Positions 16,265-23,463 of a stretch of 64,000 nt of DNA are shown in pieces. A program made the position numbers and the translations under genes. This stretch comes from Salipiger profundus. GTDB lineage: Bacteria > Pseudomonadota > Alphaproteobacteria > Rhodobacterales > Rhodobacteraceae. The stretch is from positions 1,877,501-1,941,500 of the forward strand of contig NZ_CP014796.1 in NCBI RefSeq assembly GCF_001969385.1, in the 5' to 3' direction. The notes under the pieces were generated by a model that ran no database searches, was not told the origin of the DNA, and was given only the letters and a program-made list of their open reading frames with translations. Every line of letters begins with the position of its first letter. The stretch's first letter is position 1.

Positions 16265-17257
16265 ATGAAAACCATCACCACACTGTCCGTCGCGGCAGGC
16301 ATGGCGCTGGCCGCAGGCGCGGCGCAGGCGGCGGACGAGCTGTCGCTGCAGCTCAAGTGGGTCACGCAGGCACAGTTCGCGGGCTACTACGTGGCCGCCG
16401 ACAAGGGCTTCTACGAAGAGGAAGATCTCGACGTCACCATCAAGCCCGGCGGTCCCGACATCGCCCCGGTGCAGGTGCTGCTGGGTGGCGGCGCCGACGT
16501 GATGGTCGACTGGCTGCCCTCGGCGCTGGCCGCACGCGAGAACGGCGCACCGATCGTCAACATCGCGCAGCCGTTCAAGTCGTCGGGCCTGATGCTCACC
16601 TGCCTCAAGGAGTCCGGCATCGAGAGCCCCGAGGACTTCCCGGGTCACACGCTCGGCACCTGGTTCTTCGGCAACGAGCTGCCGCTCTACAGCTGGATGT
16701 CGAAGCTCGGCTATCCGACCGACGGTTCCGAGGGTGGCGTCACCATCCAGAAGATCAACTTCAACGTCGATCCGCTGCTGCAGAAGCAGGTCGATTGCGC
16801 CACGACCATGACCTACAACGAGTACTGGCAGGTCATCGACGCAGGGCTCACGCCCGATGACCTCGTGGTCTTCAAGTATGAAGACGAGGGCATCTCGACG
16901 CTCGAGGACGGTCTCTACACCACCGAGGAGAACCTCGAGGACCCCGAGATGGTCGACAAGCTCACCCGCTTCGTGCGCGCCTCGATGAAGGGCTGGAAAT
17001 ATGCCGAGGAGAACCCAGACGAGGCGGCCGACATCGTGCTCGAAAACGACGCCACCGGCGCACAGACCGAGAAGCACCAGAAGCGCATGATGGGCGAGAT
17101 CGCCAAGCTGACCGCCGGTTCCAACGGTGCGCTCGACCCGGCAGACTTCGAGCGCACGGTCGAGGTGCTGATGTCGGCGGGGGCCGCTCCGGTGATCACC
17201 AAGGATCCGGGCGATGCCGCCTGGACGCACGAGATCACCGACGAGGCGCTCGACTGA
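16265..17257 (+). CDS. ABC transporter substrate-binding protein, NMT1/THI5-like
   Basis: A 330-aa periplasmic binding protein with a Sec signal peptide (MKTITTLSVAAGMALAAGAA, cleavage likely after AQA at residue 23). The mature part matches the NMT1/THI5-like family: LQLKWVTQAQFAGYYVAADK, then VLLGGGADVMVDWLPSALAA and CATTMTYNEYW. Members bind pyrimidine precursors, riboflavin or sulfonates. Together with PreTA, dihydropyrimidinase and carbamoylase this points to pyrimidine bases or hydantoin-like compounds as ligand (inference). GGAGGT precedes the ATG by 4 nt, suggesting high expression. It closes the operon before a terminator. Confidence 0.9.
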   Translation: MKTITTLSVAAGMALAAGAAQAADELSLQLKWVTQAQFAGYYVAADKGFYEEEDLDVTIKPGGPDIAPVQVLLGGGADVMVDWLPSALAARENGAPIVNIAQPFKSSGLMLTCLKESGIESPEDFPGHTLGTWFFGNELPLYSWMSKLGYPTDGSEGGVTIQKINFNVDPLLQKQVDCATTMTYNEYWQVIDAGLTPDDLVVFKYEDEGISTLEDGLYTTEENLEDPEMVDKLTRFVRASMKGWKYAEENPDEAADIVLENDATGAQTEKHQKRMMGEIAKLTAGSNGALDPADFERTVEVLMSAGAAPVITKDPGDAAWTHEITDEALD

Positions 17258-17307
17258 GCCAAGGCCCTGTGGGCGGGCTCACGCCCTGCCTGATGGCGAA
17301 GAAATAC

Positions 17308-17340
17308 GGGGTGGCCTGAATGGGCCACCCCGCTTTCGTT
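17308..17340 (+). terminator. Terminator of the pyrimidine transport operon
   Basis: A perfect 9-bp stem GGGGTGGCC / GGCCACCCC (17308-17316, 17323-17331) with a 6-nt loop, followed by GCTTTCGTT. The T-tract is weak. It is 50 bp after the binding-protein stop codon. Confidence 0.6.
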
Positions 17341-17491
17341 CTGAAATGCGATATCGAAACGTCGAGGCGGTCGGGGTTGGGGACATGCCTTACCGGACCT
17401 GACACTTGCTTCTCAATGAACGGGGCGACTCGTAGCCCGGAGCTGTGACAGCCCCGTGACGTCCCGATGAAGAGTTCTCCCCGGACAATCC

Positions 17492-17854
17492 TCAGCGCGA
17501 GATAAGTGCGAGCAGATCCTCTGTGCGGAAGGGGCGGTGCAGCACCTCGTAGCCGTCTGCCTCGCCATGTTCCTCGGCGTCGAGGCCCATCAGCACGAGC
17601 CGCGCGCCGGTCTGGCGCAGCGCCTGCCCGAAGTCCGAGCTCACCGCATCTTTCGGCGACAGCGAGACCACCGCCAGCGCAAGACGCGGCATCTGCGCAA
17701 GCAGTGCCTGCGCGGACGGGCGATCTTCTGCAGTCGCGATCCTTGCGCCGGGATGCGCCTCTCCGAGGGTGGTCGTGATGTCCAGAGCCACGAGAGGGTC
17801 ATTCACGGCAACGAGAAATGACGGATGCAGGCTTGTGCTATCTTCCGGGGTCAT
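17492..17854 (-). CDS. Degenerate receiver-domain protein (pseudo-receiver)
   Basis: A 120-aa protein with the length and alternating strand/helix order of a CheY-like receiver (FLVAVNDPLVALDI; LALAVVSLSPKDAV; ARLVLMGL; VLHRPFRTEDLLALI). Key residues are altered. The acidic pair at strand 1 reads N-D. The phospho-acceptor Asp at the end of strand 3 is Ser (VVSLS). The conserved Lys before the final helix is Arg (HRPFR). It is therefore unlikely to be phosphorylated in the usual way. The start at 17854 follows AAGGA. It is divergent from the Crp/Fnr gene. Confidence 0.7.
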   Translation of the reverse strand: MTPEDSTSLHPSFLVAVNDPLVALDITTTLGEAHPGARIATAEDRPSAQALLAQMPRLALAVVSLSPKDAVSSDFGQALRQTGARLVLMGLDAEEHGEADGYEVLHRPFRTEDLLALISR

Positions 17855-17944
17855 GGTGTCCTTACGATGATGCAAGGCTGCGTATGGAACAGATCGGGGC
17901 GTGCGGCATTAAACCATGACGTATCAAGCTACGGATTTTTGAAC

Positions 17945-18676
17945 ATGAAGGCGATTTCCTGCAAAACCTGCCCGCTTCAGGAGTGCGAGCTTCTATTGCC
18001 GCACGACCATGAACGAAAGTCGTTTCTCGAGGACTTCAAAGCCGGCGAGATGACCGTGGAGCCGGGCACACAGATCCTTCTCGAAGGGGCGATGACACCC
18101 AATCTCTACACTGTCCTCGACGGTATGGGGTTGCGCGACAAGACGTTGCGGGATGGGCGCCGGCAGGTCATCAACTTCGTGATGCCCGGCGATTTTCTCG
18201 GGCTTCAGGCCGGCGTCATGGGAGAAATGACCAACTCGGTCGAGGCGGTGACGCCGATGCGGCTCTGCGTGTTCCGGCGCGATGACCTGTGGACGCTGTT
18301 CCGCAACCAGCCGGAACTGTCCTATGCGCTGACATGGATCGCGGCGGCTGAGGAGCATTTCCTCGGAGAGACCATCGCGACGCTGGGCCAGCGGGATGGC
18401 AAGGAGCGAATCGCCTGGGCGCTGCTCAAGCTGTTCCAGCGGATGCAGGGTCTGGGTCTGGGCGAGAATCGCCGCGTGCCGCTGCCCTTCCGGCAGCAGG
18501 ATCTCGCGGATGCGCTGGGGCTGTCACTGGTCCACACCAACAAGACCCTCGCGCGCCTGCGTTCCGAAGGCGTGGCGAACTGGAGCAACGGCCACCTGAC
18601 GGTGCCGGACGCAGAAGCACTCGCGACGGTGGCCGTCACCGACCCGGAGCCGGTGCAGAAGCGGCCGTTCCTCTAG
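17945..18676 (+). CDS. Crp/Fnr-family transcriptional regulator
   Basis: A 243-aa protein with an N-terminal cyclic-nucleotide-type beta-barrel (EPGTQILLEGAMTPNLYTVL ... MPGDFLGLQAGV), a long dimerisation helix and a C-terminal winged helix (LPFRQQDLADALGLSLVHTN, TLARLRSEG). A cysteine triplet, CKTCPLQEC at residues 6-14, recalls the N-terminal cysteines of FNR-type Fe-S sensors, but a fourth ligand is not obvious. No strong ribosome-binding site precedes the ATG. It is divergent from the pseudo-receiver gene, with a 90-bp shared promoter region, and convergent with the LacI gene (1 bp apart). Confidence 0.85.
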   Translation: MKAISCKTCPLQECELLLPHDHERKSFLEDFKAGEMTVEPGTQILLEGAMTPNLYTVLDGMGLRDKTLRDGRRQVINFVMPGDFLGLQAGVMGEMTNSVEAVTPMRLCVFRRDDLWTLFRNQPELSYALTWIAAAEEHFLGETIATLGQRDGKERIAWALLKLFQRMQGLGLGENRRVPLPFRQQDLADALGLSLVHTNKTLARLRSEGVANWSNGHLTVPDAEALATVAVTDPEPVQKRPFL

Positions 18677-18677
18677 G

Positions 18678-19700
18678 TCAGCGACGCAGCGTGTCGCCGT
18701 AGGTGATCTTGGGCGTCATCTCGATGATCTTGTCGAAGGAGGCATCGGCGTCCTCGACCCGGGCCGCGATGATTTCGGCAGCCTTCCTGCCGATCTGGTC
18801 GCGGCAGGCATCCATCGTGGCCAGCTTGCGCGGCAGTCCCTGCAGCAGCTCGACCCCGTTGAAGCCCGCAAGGCCGATGTCGGCGGGAATGTCGCGCCCC
18901 TGTTCGAGCAGGTAGAGCAGGCCGCCCGCGCCGATCATGTCGTTCGAATAGTAGAGGAAGTCGAGCTCGGGCTCGCGCTCGAGGATGTCGCGGGTCATCT
19001 CGCGGCCTTTCGCAAGCGCCGATCCGCCGGAGTAGAACTCCTGTTCCATGACCTCGACGCCGCCCTTGGCGAGCGCCTCGGTGAAGCCTTCGAACCGCTT
19101 CCGGGCCCGGTAGTCGAGCGGCATCTTGGTGCCGAGAAAGCCGATCTTCTGGTAGCCCGCCTTGAGAATGGCCCGGGCCATCTCGCGGCCGGCGCGGCGA
19201 TGGCTGATGCCCACGGCGGTGTCGATCGGCGTGCCGTCGGTATCCATGATCTCGACAACGGGGATGCCGCTGGCCTTGAGCATCGCCTTCGACGCCTCGG
19301 TGTGCTCGATCCCGGCAATGATCACGCCCGAGGGGCGCCACGACAGCATCTCGTAGAGGACGCGCTCTTCCTTCTCCGGCAGGTAGTCGGTCACGCCGAC
19401 TACCGGCTGAAGCTCGGTGTCCTCGAGCACGCCCGAGATGCCGGCCATGACCTCGGGGAAGACCATGTTGCGCATCGAGGGGATGATGACCGCCACGAGG
19501 TTCACCCGCTGGCTGGCGAGCGCACCGGCGATCTTGTTCGGGACGTAGCCCAGCGTCTTCGCGGCCTCGAGCACCTTGGCACGGGTCGCCTCCGAGACGT
19601 CCCCCCTGTTGCGCAAGACCCGGCTGACGGTCATTTCGGATACGCCGGATGCTTCGGATACATCCCGAAGGGTCAACGGGCGGGGATCGTCATCTGCCAC
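18678..19700 (-). CDS. LacI-family transcriptional regulator (GntR-gluconate type)
   Basis: A 340-aa LacI/GalR repressor. The N-terminal helix-turn-helix and hinge are visible (LTLRDVSEASGVSEMTVSRV, LGYVPNKIAGALASQRVN). A periplasmic-binding-protein-like sugar domain follows (VAVIIPSMRNMVFPEVMAGI; GVIIAGIEHTEA; YYSNDMIGAGGLLYLLEQG). Translation starts at GTG 19700 with GAGGAGG at 8 nt. No sugar operon is adjacent: the gene is bounded by the prophage-bearing tRNA, so its target lies elsewhere or was separated. Confidence 0.88.
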   Translation of the reverse strand: MADDDPRPLTLRDVSEASGVSEMTVSRVLRNRGDVSEATRAKVLEAAKTLGYVPNKIAGALASQRVNLVAVIIPSMRNMVFPEVMAGISGVLEDTELQPVVGVTDYLPEKEERVLYEMLSWRPSGVIIAGIEHTEASKAMLKASGIPVVEIMDTDGTPIDTAVGISHRRAGREMARAILKAGYQKIGFLGTKMPLDYRARKRFEGFTEALAKGGVEVMEQEFYSGGSALAKGREMTRDILEREPELDFLYYSNDMIGAGGLLYLLEQGRDIPADIGLAGFNGVELLQGLPRKLATMDACRDQIGRKAAEIIAARVEDADASFDKIIEMTPKITYGDTLRR

Positions 19701-19724
19701 GGACTGGGCCTCCTCAACGCAGTA

Positions 19725-19739
19725 AACAGTTGCATTGTT
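19725..19739. promoter_or_regulatory. Possible LacI-type operator upstream of the lacI-family gene
   Basis: AACAGTTGCATTGTT, a partly symmetric 15-bp site with AACA/TGTT arms, lies 25 bp upstream of the GTG start. LacI-family proteins usually bind such sites, so autoregulation is plausible. The symmetry is imperfect. Confidence 0.3.
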
Positions 19740-19838
19740 AGCCTTTTGTCCGGGACAGGCAAGCCGCGTGTGCTGCCTGCGGGAAATTCGCGCAGGGAGA
19801 TGACAAACTGTGCGGCAGGCGTTAAGGGGAGCAACAGC

Positions 19839-19915
19839 GGTCCCGTGGCTCAACTGGATAGAGCAGCCCCCTCCTAAGGGGCAGGTTGCAGGTTCGAATC
19901 CTGCCGGGATCGCCA
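19839..19915 (+). tRNA. tRNA-Arg (anticodon CCT)
   Basis: A 77-nt tRNA with encoded CCA. The acceptor stem is GGTCCCG / CGGGATC with one G-U pair, D-arm GCTC..GAGC, anticodon stem GCCCC / GGGGC around loop CTCCTAA (anticodon CCT) and T-arm GCAGG-TTCGAAT-CCTGC. The discriminator is G followed by CCA. Its 3' 47 nt are duplicated at 61169-61215, showing that an element integrated here and rebuilt the gene with its own copy of the 3' half. Confidence 0.95.
19869..19915 (+). repeat. Left attachment site (att core within tRNA-Arg 3' half)
   Basis: A 47-bp core running from the anticodon loop region (starting CCCTCCTAAGG) to the CCA end of the tRNA. It is identical base for base to 61169-61215, and the flanks differ on both sides. 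The integrase gene stops 24 bp away. Confidence 0.9.
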
Positions 19916-19938
19916 TTATATCAATGGCTTAGCGCGGC

Positions 19939-20961
19939 TCATGGGGTTTTATTTTCGGTTCGTTGAACCAGTTCCGGGCCTCCAAACTCCAGCGAACCGG
20001 CGGCTCGGCGCAGATAATCGGGGCTGAATCGGGCGTAGGTGCTGCGGGTGATGTTCGGGTTGCTGTGCCCGAGGTATTCCGCGATCTCCTCGATCGGCAC
20101 CCCGGCCTCTGCCATGAAACGTCCGGCGGTGCGGCGCAGGTCATGTGGTGTGCAATGCTCGATCCCGGCGCGCTCGACTGCGGCATTGAAGCCGGTCTTG
20201 ATCGACCCCACGCGGCGCCCGCCCCATTCGATCACGAAGTCGGATCTCGCCGCCTCCCGCGCGACCGAGAGCGCCGCCATGAGCGTGTCGTTGATCGGCA
20301 CGGTGGCGCGGCCCTTGCGCGGGCCAATATCGGTGGTGGCCAGCTTGATCATGCGCCGGTCCAGGTCGACACGGTTCCAGGTCAACTCGAGCAGCGCGCC
20401 GATGCGCCCGGCGGTCGTGAGCATCAGCAGCATGGCAAGCCGGATGTGCGGCTCGCCCGCGGCGGCCAGAAGCTTTTCCACTTCGGCCCGCGTCAGGTAG
20501 CGCTCTCGCGGAGGCGGGGTCTGCGGCATCTCGATATGGGGCGCTGCGGCGATCAGCTTGGCGCGGTGCGCCCATTTCAGGCAGGTGCGCAGGCAGCCGA
20601 GCTCGGTTCGGATCGTGGCGTCCTTCCGGCCGGCGACGCGGCGATTGGTGATGTAGGTGCGGCAGTCGTCTATGGTGATCTGCGAGGCGGACAGGTGGCC
20701 GAACGTCGGAAGCACGTTGCGCCCGGTCTGTGTCAGTTTCGCGGCCTGCCGCCGCCCCTCCATTTCCTCGGTGTAGGCGCTCCACAGTTGGTCAACGGTC
20801 ACGCCGCGCGCGGGAGCGGTCTGGCTGAGGATCAGGTCGCGAGCTTCGCGCTCAGCTTCCTTTTCCGTGTGTGCTTCAAGACGAAAACGTCTCCGCCTTC
20901 CGTCGTCGTTCCAGATAACGACCCATCGTCCTTTGAGCCTTCCGAGGCGATATTCCCGCAT
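19939..20961 (-). CDS. Tyrosine-type site-specific integrase
   Basis: A 340-aa phage integrase that recombines attP with the tRNA-Arg attB. It has an N-terminal arm-binding region and a core-binding SAM-like domain (about 60-150). The catalytic domain shows Arg in TTAGRIGALLELTW, the HxxR box CTPHDLRRTAGRF, His in EYLGHSN and Tyr in ITRSTYARF. It reads toward the left attachment site, the usual arrangement. Its first 130 bp overlap the excisionase-like gene in another frame. Confidence 0.95.
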   Translation of the reverse strand: MREYRLGRLKGRWVVIWNDDGRRRRFRLEAHTEKEAEREARDLILSQTAPARGVTVDQLWSAYTEEMEGRRQAAKLTQTGRNVLPTFGHLSASQITIDDCRTYITNRRVAGRKDATIRTELGCLRTCLKWAHRAKLIAAAPHIEMPQTPPPRERYLTRAEVEKLLAAAGEPHIRLAMLLMLTTAGRIGALLELTWNRVDLDRRMIKLATTDIGPRKGRATVPINDTLMAALSVAREAARSDFVIEWGGRRVGSIKTGFNAAVERAGIEHCTPHDLRRTAGRFMAEAGVPIEEIAEYLGHSNPNITRSTYARFSPDYLRRAAGSLEFGGPELVQRTENKTP

Positions 20962-21116
20962 TCGTATTCCTCCACGATCTCCGGCCTGATGCGATACATG
21001 CGACCGACTCGGAAGGCCGGCAGCTCACCCTCGCGGATCATGTTGCGAACGGTTTCCCCGCTGCAACCCCACCGGGCTGCGAGGTCGTCCGGGGTGTATG
21101 GGCGCGGCGCAGCCAT
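20832..21116 (-). CDS. Excisionase-like helix-turn-helix protein
   Basis: A 94-aa protein whose first 55 residues form a MerR/excisionase-type winged helix (YTPDDLAARWGCSGETVRNM followed by GELPAFRVGRMYRIRPEIV). The C-terminal 40 residues overlap the integrase gene in another frame and are basic. It would bend attachment-site DNA and favour excision. ATG 21116 overlaps the upstream stop (ATGA); the integrase starts inside the gene, so the two are probably coupled. Confidence 0.75.
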   Translation of the reverse strand: MAAPRPYTPDDLAARWGCSGETVRNMIREGELPAFRVGRMYRIRPEIVEEYECGNIASEGSKDDGSLSGTTTEGGDVFVLKHTRKRKLSAKLAT

Positions 21117-21499
21117 CAATCAGCCTCCCATGCGGACTGTGCAGCCGTGACGAAGTCTCCATCTTCATTGGCATGGTCCATCCCAGCGGCATAGCCACTG
21201 AGGAAGGCGTCCTGCCGCGCTGTTTTGACCGCCTCCTGCAGGCGCTTCACGAGTGCGTCGGCCGCGTCCCGCTCGGCGACGATCCGGACGCGCTCGCAGC
21301 GCATCTCGTGCAGCTCGTCGCGCAGGAGCGCGGCACTGGCGTCGGAGATGCCGCGCGGGTCGGTCTGAGAGCCGGGAACGGGGCGCAGCTGACGGGCGAG
21401 CCAGAATTGCTCGCCCGTCAGAGCATCCGGCGCGGGTCCGTGAGTGGTGGCGCGCTCGGTGATCCTGTGTTCGTTGGAGAGGTGGCGAAAGGGGCTCAT
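21116..21499 (-). CDS. Prophage early protein of unknown function
   Basis: A 127-aa protein. The N-terminal half is unstructured-looking; a helical segment rich in Arg/Glu follows (LLRDELHEMRCERVRIVAER, ALVKRLQEAVKTARQDAF), probably a coiled coil. It ends in LSGYAAGMDHANEDGDF. Not recognised. The start at 21499 overlaps the stop of the upstream gene by the ATGA pattern, and its own stop overlaps the excisionase-like start. Confidence 0.6.
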   Translation of the reverse strand: MSPFRHLSNEHRITERATTHGPAPDALTGEQFWLARQLRPVPGSQTDPRGISDASAALLRDELHEMRCERVRIVAERDAADALVKRLQEAVKTARQDAFLSGYAAGMDHANEDGDFVTAAQSAWEAD

Positions 21500-21825
21500 G
21501 CCGCACCTCCGTCGCTTTTGCCACACATCCGCGAGATCAGGCCGCGCCGATCCTTGTGGGCGTTCACGGCGGCGCGGATGGAGGGCAGGGGGGCGCGGCG
21601 GGCCTCGTCCACCGCATTGGGCAGCTCCGGCACGGGGTAGTGGCTGGGGCAGAGCTCGAGGCGAGCGGCGTGGCGCCCTTCTATGCGGGCCGAGGTGCCG
21701 TCTTCACGGAGCTGCTCTTCCTTGAGTTGCAACCAAGCGTCCTGCACAGCGGCAGGGCGGCGAAGGACGAGATCCGGCGTGGTCACTACGCGGGACAATC
21801 CGGCGAACCGTGTGGGGTGAAGCAT
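21496..21825 (-). CDS. First gene of the leftward early operon, unknown function
   Basis: A 109-aa protein from ATG 21825 (MLHPTRFAGLSRVVTTPD). This start is chosen because GGAG lies 6 nt upstream and because the predicted leftward promoter at 21890-21918 would start transcription near 21883, downstream of the longer in-frame ATG at 21891. The sequence has an Arg-rich, helical middle and no recognisable domain. It heads the chain to the excisionase and integrase. Confidence 0.55.
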   Translation of the reverse strand: MLHPTRFAGLSRVVTTPDLVLRRPAAVQDAWLQLKEEQLREDGTSARIEGRHAARLELCPSHYPVPELPNAVDEARRAPLPSIRAAVNAHKDRRGLISRMCGKSDGGAA

Positions 21826-21889
21826 TGCATTCTCCATCTCTGGCCCAGCGATCGGCCGAAGGTGGCGTTGATCGGGGAGGAACGCTGTC

Positions 21890-21918
21890 ATGCTAGGCGG
21901 TAATATTACCGCAGTCAA
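21890..21918 (-). promoter_or_regulatory. Leftward early promoter (PL-like) with repressor operator in its spacer
   Basis: On the minus strand TTGACT (21913-21918) and TAGCAT (21890-21895) are exactly 17 bp apart. The spacer is filled by the perfect 16-bp palindrome GCGGTAATATTACCGC (21897-21912). A bound repressor would sit between -35 and -10. Confidence 0.7.
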
Positions 21919-21924
21919 CTTTTG

Positions 21925-21940
21925 GCGGTAAAAAAACCGT
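21925..21940. promoter_or_regulatory. Second repressor operator on the left side
   Basis: GCGGTAAAAAAACCGT matches 13 of 16 positions of the perfect operator at 21897-21912, with a 28-bp start-to-start spacing. It lies upstream of the predicted leftward promoter. The rest of the 21826-22201 gap holds only a rightward promoter for the next gene. Confidence 0.55.
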
Positions 21941-22146
21941 ATAGATTTGATGATGCCCCTGTCAATTTGCATCACCCTCCCTATGGCGCCTCGGGTTGCA
22001 GACACGGTCCTGCGCTGCGGCTGGGCTTGCTGCAGTTCAGTTTGCAGGATGAGTGCTTAGGAGCGTTTCATCCTAACGGCTTGCGCTGCGAGTGGATGCA
22101 GAACCGTGCTCAATGTCCCGCTCTTGAGATAGTCAAAGTGTCCGAA

Positions 22147-22175
22147 TTGACGCGAATCATGGGAAATATTATTCT
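22147..22175 (+). promoter_or_regulatory. Candidate promoter of the secreted-protein gene
   Basis: TTGACG (22147-22152) and TATTCT (22170-22175) are separated by 17 bp, 27 bp before the ATG at 22202. It has no repressor operator nearby, so the gene could be expressed in the lysogen. Confidence 0.45.
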
Positions 22176-22201
22176 GCCATGTATAGTTTAGGAGAAATAT
22201 T

Positions 22202-22585
22202 ATGATGAGAAATTCCCTTGGAGGAGCGCTTGTGCTCTGTGTTTTCGCAGTCGCGGCGCAAGCTCAGGACGAGCTCCAGAACCCGCGCGCCGATTACGTG
22301 GACGGGACTTTGTTGACCAATAGTGCGCGGTCAGTGGTCCATGCAATGAACGCGATTTTTGATCCGCCGCCCGGCGTGCGGATCGAGACAAAGATCGTCT
22401 ATCAAACCAAAGAAGACGAAGACGAGGGCACGACCGATGATCACGATACGACGATTGGTTGCTACGGCATCCCAGAAGTTTGCAACCATATGGAAACCAT
22501 CATCGATATCGTGATGGAAGATCCGGATCATTGGGCATGCACGAGTGTCCCAGAAGGTGTCGAGTGCACGCACCGGCCACACTGA
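22202..22585 (+). CDS. Small secreted protein in the immunity region (possible lysogenic-conversion gene)
   Basis: A 127-aa protein with a clear Sec signal peptide (MMRNSLGGALVLCVFAVAAQ, cleavage near AQA/QDEL). The mature part is acidic with four cysteines (CYGIPEVC, CTSVPEGVEC) that could form two disulphides. No family recognised. AGGAG lies 6 nt before the ATG and a good promoter lies upstream. It is oriented opposite to the repressor and lies between the left and right operator sets, a place where prophages often carry genes expressed in the lysogen. That role is inference. Confidence 0.65.
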   Translation: MMRNSLGGALVLCVFAVAAQAQDELQNPRADYVDGTLLTNSARSVVHAMNAIFDPPPGVRIETKIVYQTKEDEDEGTTDDHDTTIGCYGIPEVCNHMETIIDIVMEDPDHWACTSVPEGVECTHRPH

Positions 22586-22600
22586 CAAAGTGACACTTTG
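22586..22600. repeat. Perfect palindrome after the secreted-protein gene
   Basis: CAAAGTG-A-CACTTTG, a 7+1+7 inverted repeat directly after the TGA of the secreted-protein gene. With inner pairs opened it could act as a weak hairpin, but the single-base centre suits a protein-binding site better. Confidence 0.4.
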
Positions 22601-22725
22601 GCCCGCCCGATGCTCTTTTCAGGCCTGTCGTGTGAGGTTGCGGTGATTTCCGGTTTTGAAGACCAAGGTCACGTTCGACGCCATACTGCGCCTCGCGCCT
22701 AGCTAGGTTTGCTTGGTGAGCAGCG

Positions 22726-23376
22726 TCAAAGCTTCTTGGCAAGTTCGGCCGGCCACGCCAATCGTACGCGCGCTGCCCATTTTAGGCGCTTGTTCCACAT
22801 CGTCGTCGCGCCGGGGTTAAGCGATATCAGGTGAAACAGGCCGGGCTCGTCGCCCGGTTTCACTTGCTTGACCCACCCCATGCCGTCCTCGTCCTCGACC
22901 ACGCAGCGGTGACCGATCACGTCGTCGGGCACACCATCAGGGGCATGGCGGGTGTAGAAGAGCAGGTCGCCTGCGCTGAAAACGGGCTCCATGCTGTCGC
23001 CTTCGACCTCGACAGCGACCACTCCATGAGGAGAGAGGCCTGGCGGGCATTCGACTTGCGGGCCATCACCCTTCGCATAGACGTCGAAAACCGGCACTCG
23101 AGCGCCCGCGCCAACTTTACCTGCGATGGCAACGGTCGGAGCGCTTTCTTCACCTATTCCGTGTAGGAGCCAAAGTTCAGAGACGCGGAGCGCCGCGGCA
23201 ACCTTGCTAATGGAGCTGACATTTGCGCCGGCATTTTCTTCGCCGGCCTCGTGTCTCCGTCGCCAGTTGCGAATTCCGTCCTTCGACAGTCCAGCCTGAA
23301 CCGCCAAAGCCTGCTCTGAAAGCTTAAGCTCTTCGCGGCGCGCAGTGATGCGCTGGAGGATCTCACCCATGTCCAT
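22726..23376 (-). CDS. CI/LexA-like phage repressor (XRE helix-turn-helix plus S24 peptidase)
   Basis: A 216-aa repressor that would hold the prophage dormant. The N-terminal helix-turn-helix includes KLSEQALAVQAGLSKDGIRN. A linker with Ala-Gly (VAIAGKVGAGARV) is the likely self-cleavage site. The C-terminal S24 domain has the nucleophile Ser in VEGDSMEPVFSAGD and the catalytic Lys in GWVKQVKPGD. RecA-stimulated autocleavage on DNA damage follows from the family. Five related 16-bp operators or half-sites flank the gene. ATG 23376 is taken as start; 23370 is also possible. Confidence 0.88.
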   Translation of the reverse strand: MDMGEILQRITARREELKLSEQALAVQAGLSKDGIRNWRRRHEAGEENAGANVSSISKVAAALRVSELWLLHGIGEESAPTVAIAGKVGAGARVPVFDVYAKGDGPQVECPPGLSPHGVVAVEVEGDSMEPVFSAGDLLFYTRHAPDGVPDDVIGHRCVVEDEDGMGWVKQVKPGDEPGLFHLISLNPGATTMWNKRLKWAARVRLAWPAELAKKL

Positions 23377-23385
23377 GCGCTCAAA

Positions 23386-23393
23386 ATTACCGC
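23386..23393. promoter_or_regulatory. Operator half-site before the repressor gene
   Basis: ATTACCGC matches one arm of the repressor operators. It is 10 bp from the repressor start codon, where binding could tune the repressor's own synthesis. Only one arm is present. Confidence 0.35.
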
Positions 23394-23412
23394 ATGGTAT
23401 CACTATCGTAGA

Positions 23413-23428
23413 GCGGTAAGATAACCGT
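23413..23428. promoter_or_regulatory. Right-side repressor operator 1
   Basis: GCGGTAAGATAACCGT, 23 bp from the next operator and abutting the -35 hexamer TTGACG of the rightward promoter. It matches the consensus GCGGTAAnATnACCGC closely and lies on the repressor side of the divergent control region. Confidence 0.65.
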
Positions 23429-23456
23429 TGACGATGCGGTAAAATAACCGCATGTT
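23428..23456 (+). promoter_or_regulatory. Rightward early promoter (PR-like) with operator in its spacer
   Basis: TTGACG (23428-23433), then a 17-bp spacer filled by the operator GCGGTAAAATAACCGC (23436-23451), then a weak -10 CATGTT (23451-23456). The layout copies the leftward promoter at 21890-21918. Transcription would start at about 23463, almost on the ATG at 23464. Confidence 0.6.
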
Positions 23457-23463
23457 GCGCGTT

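Noticed and set aside
17914..17927. An FNR box before the Crp/Fnr gene
   Set aside because: Only the ATCAA half matches; the other half has no TTGAT.
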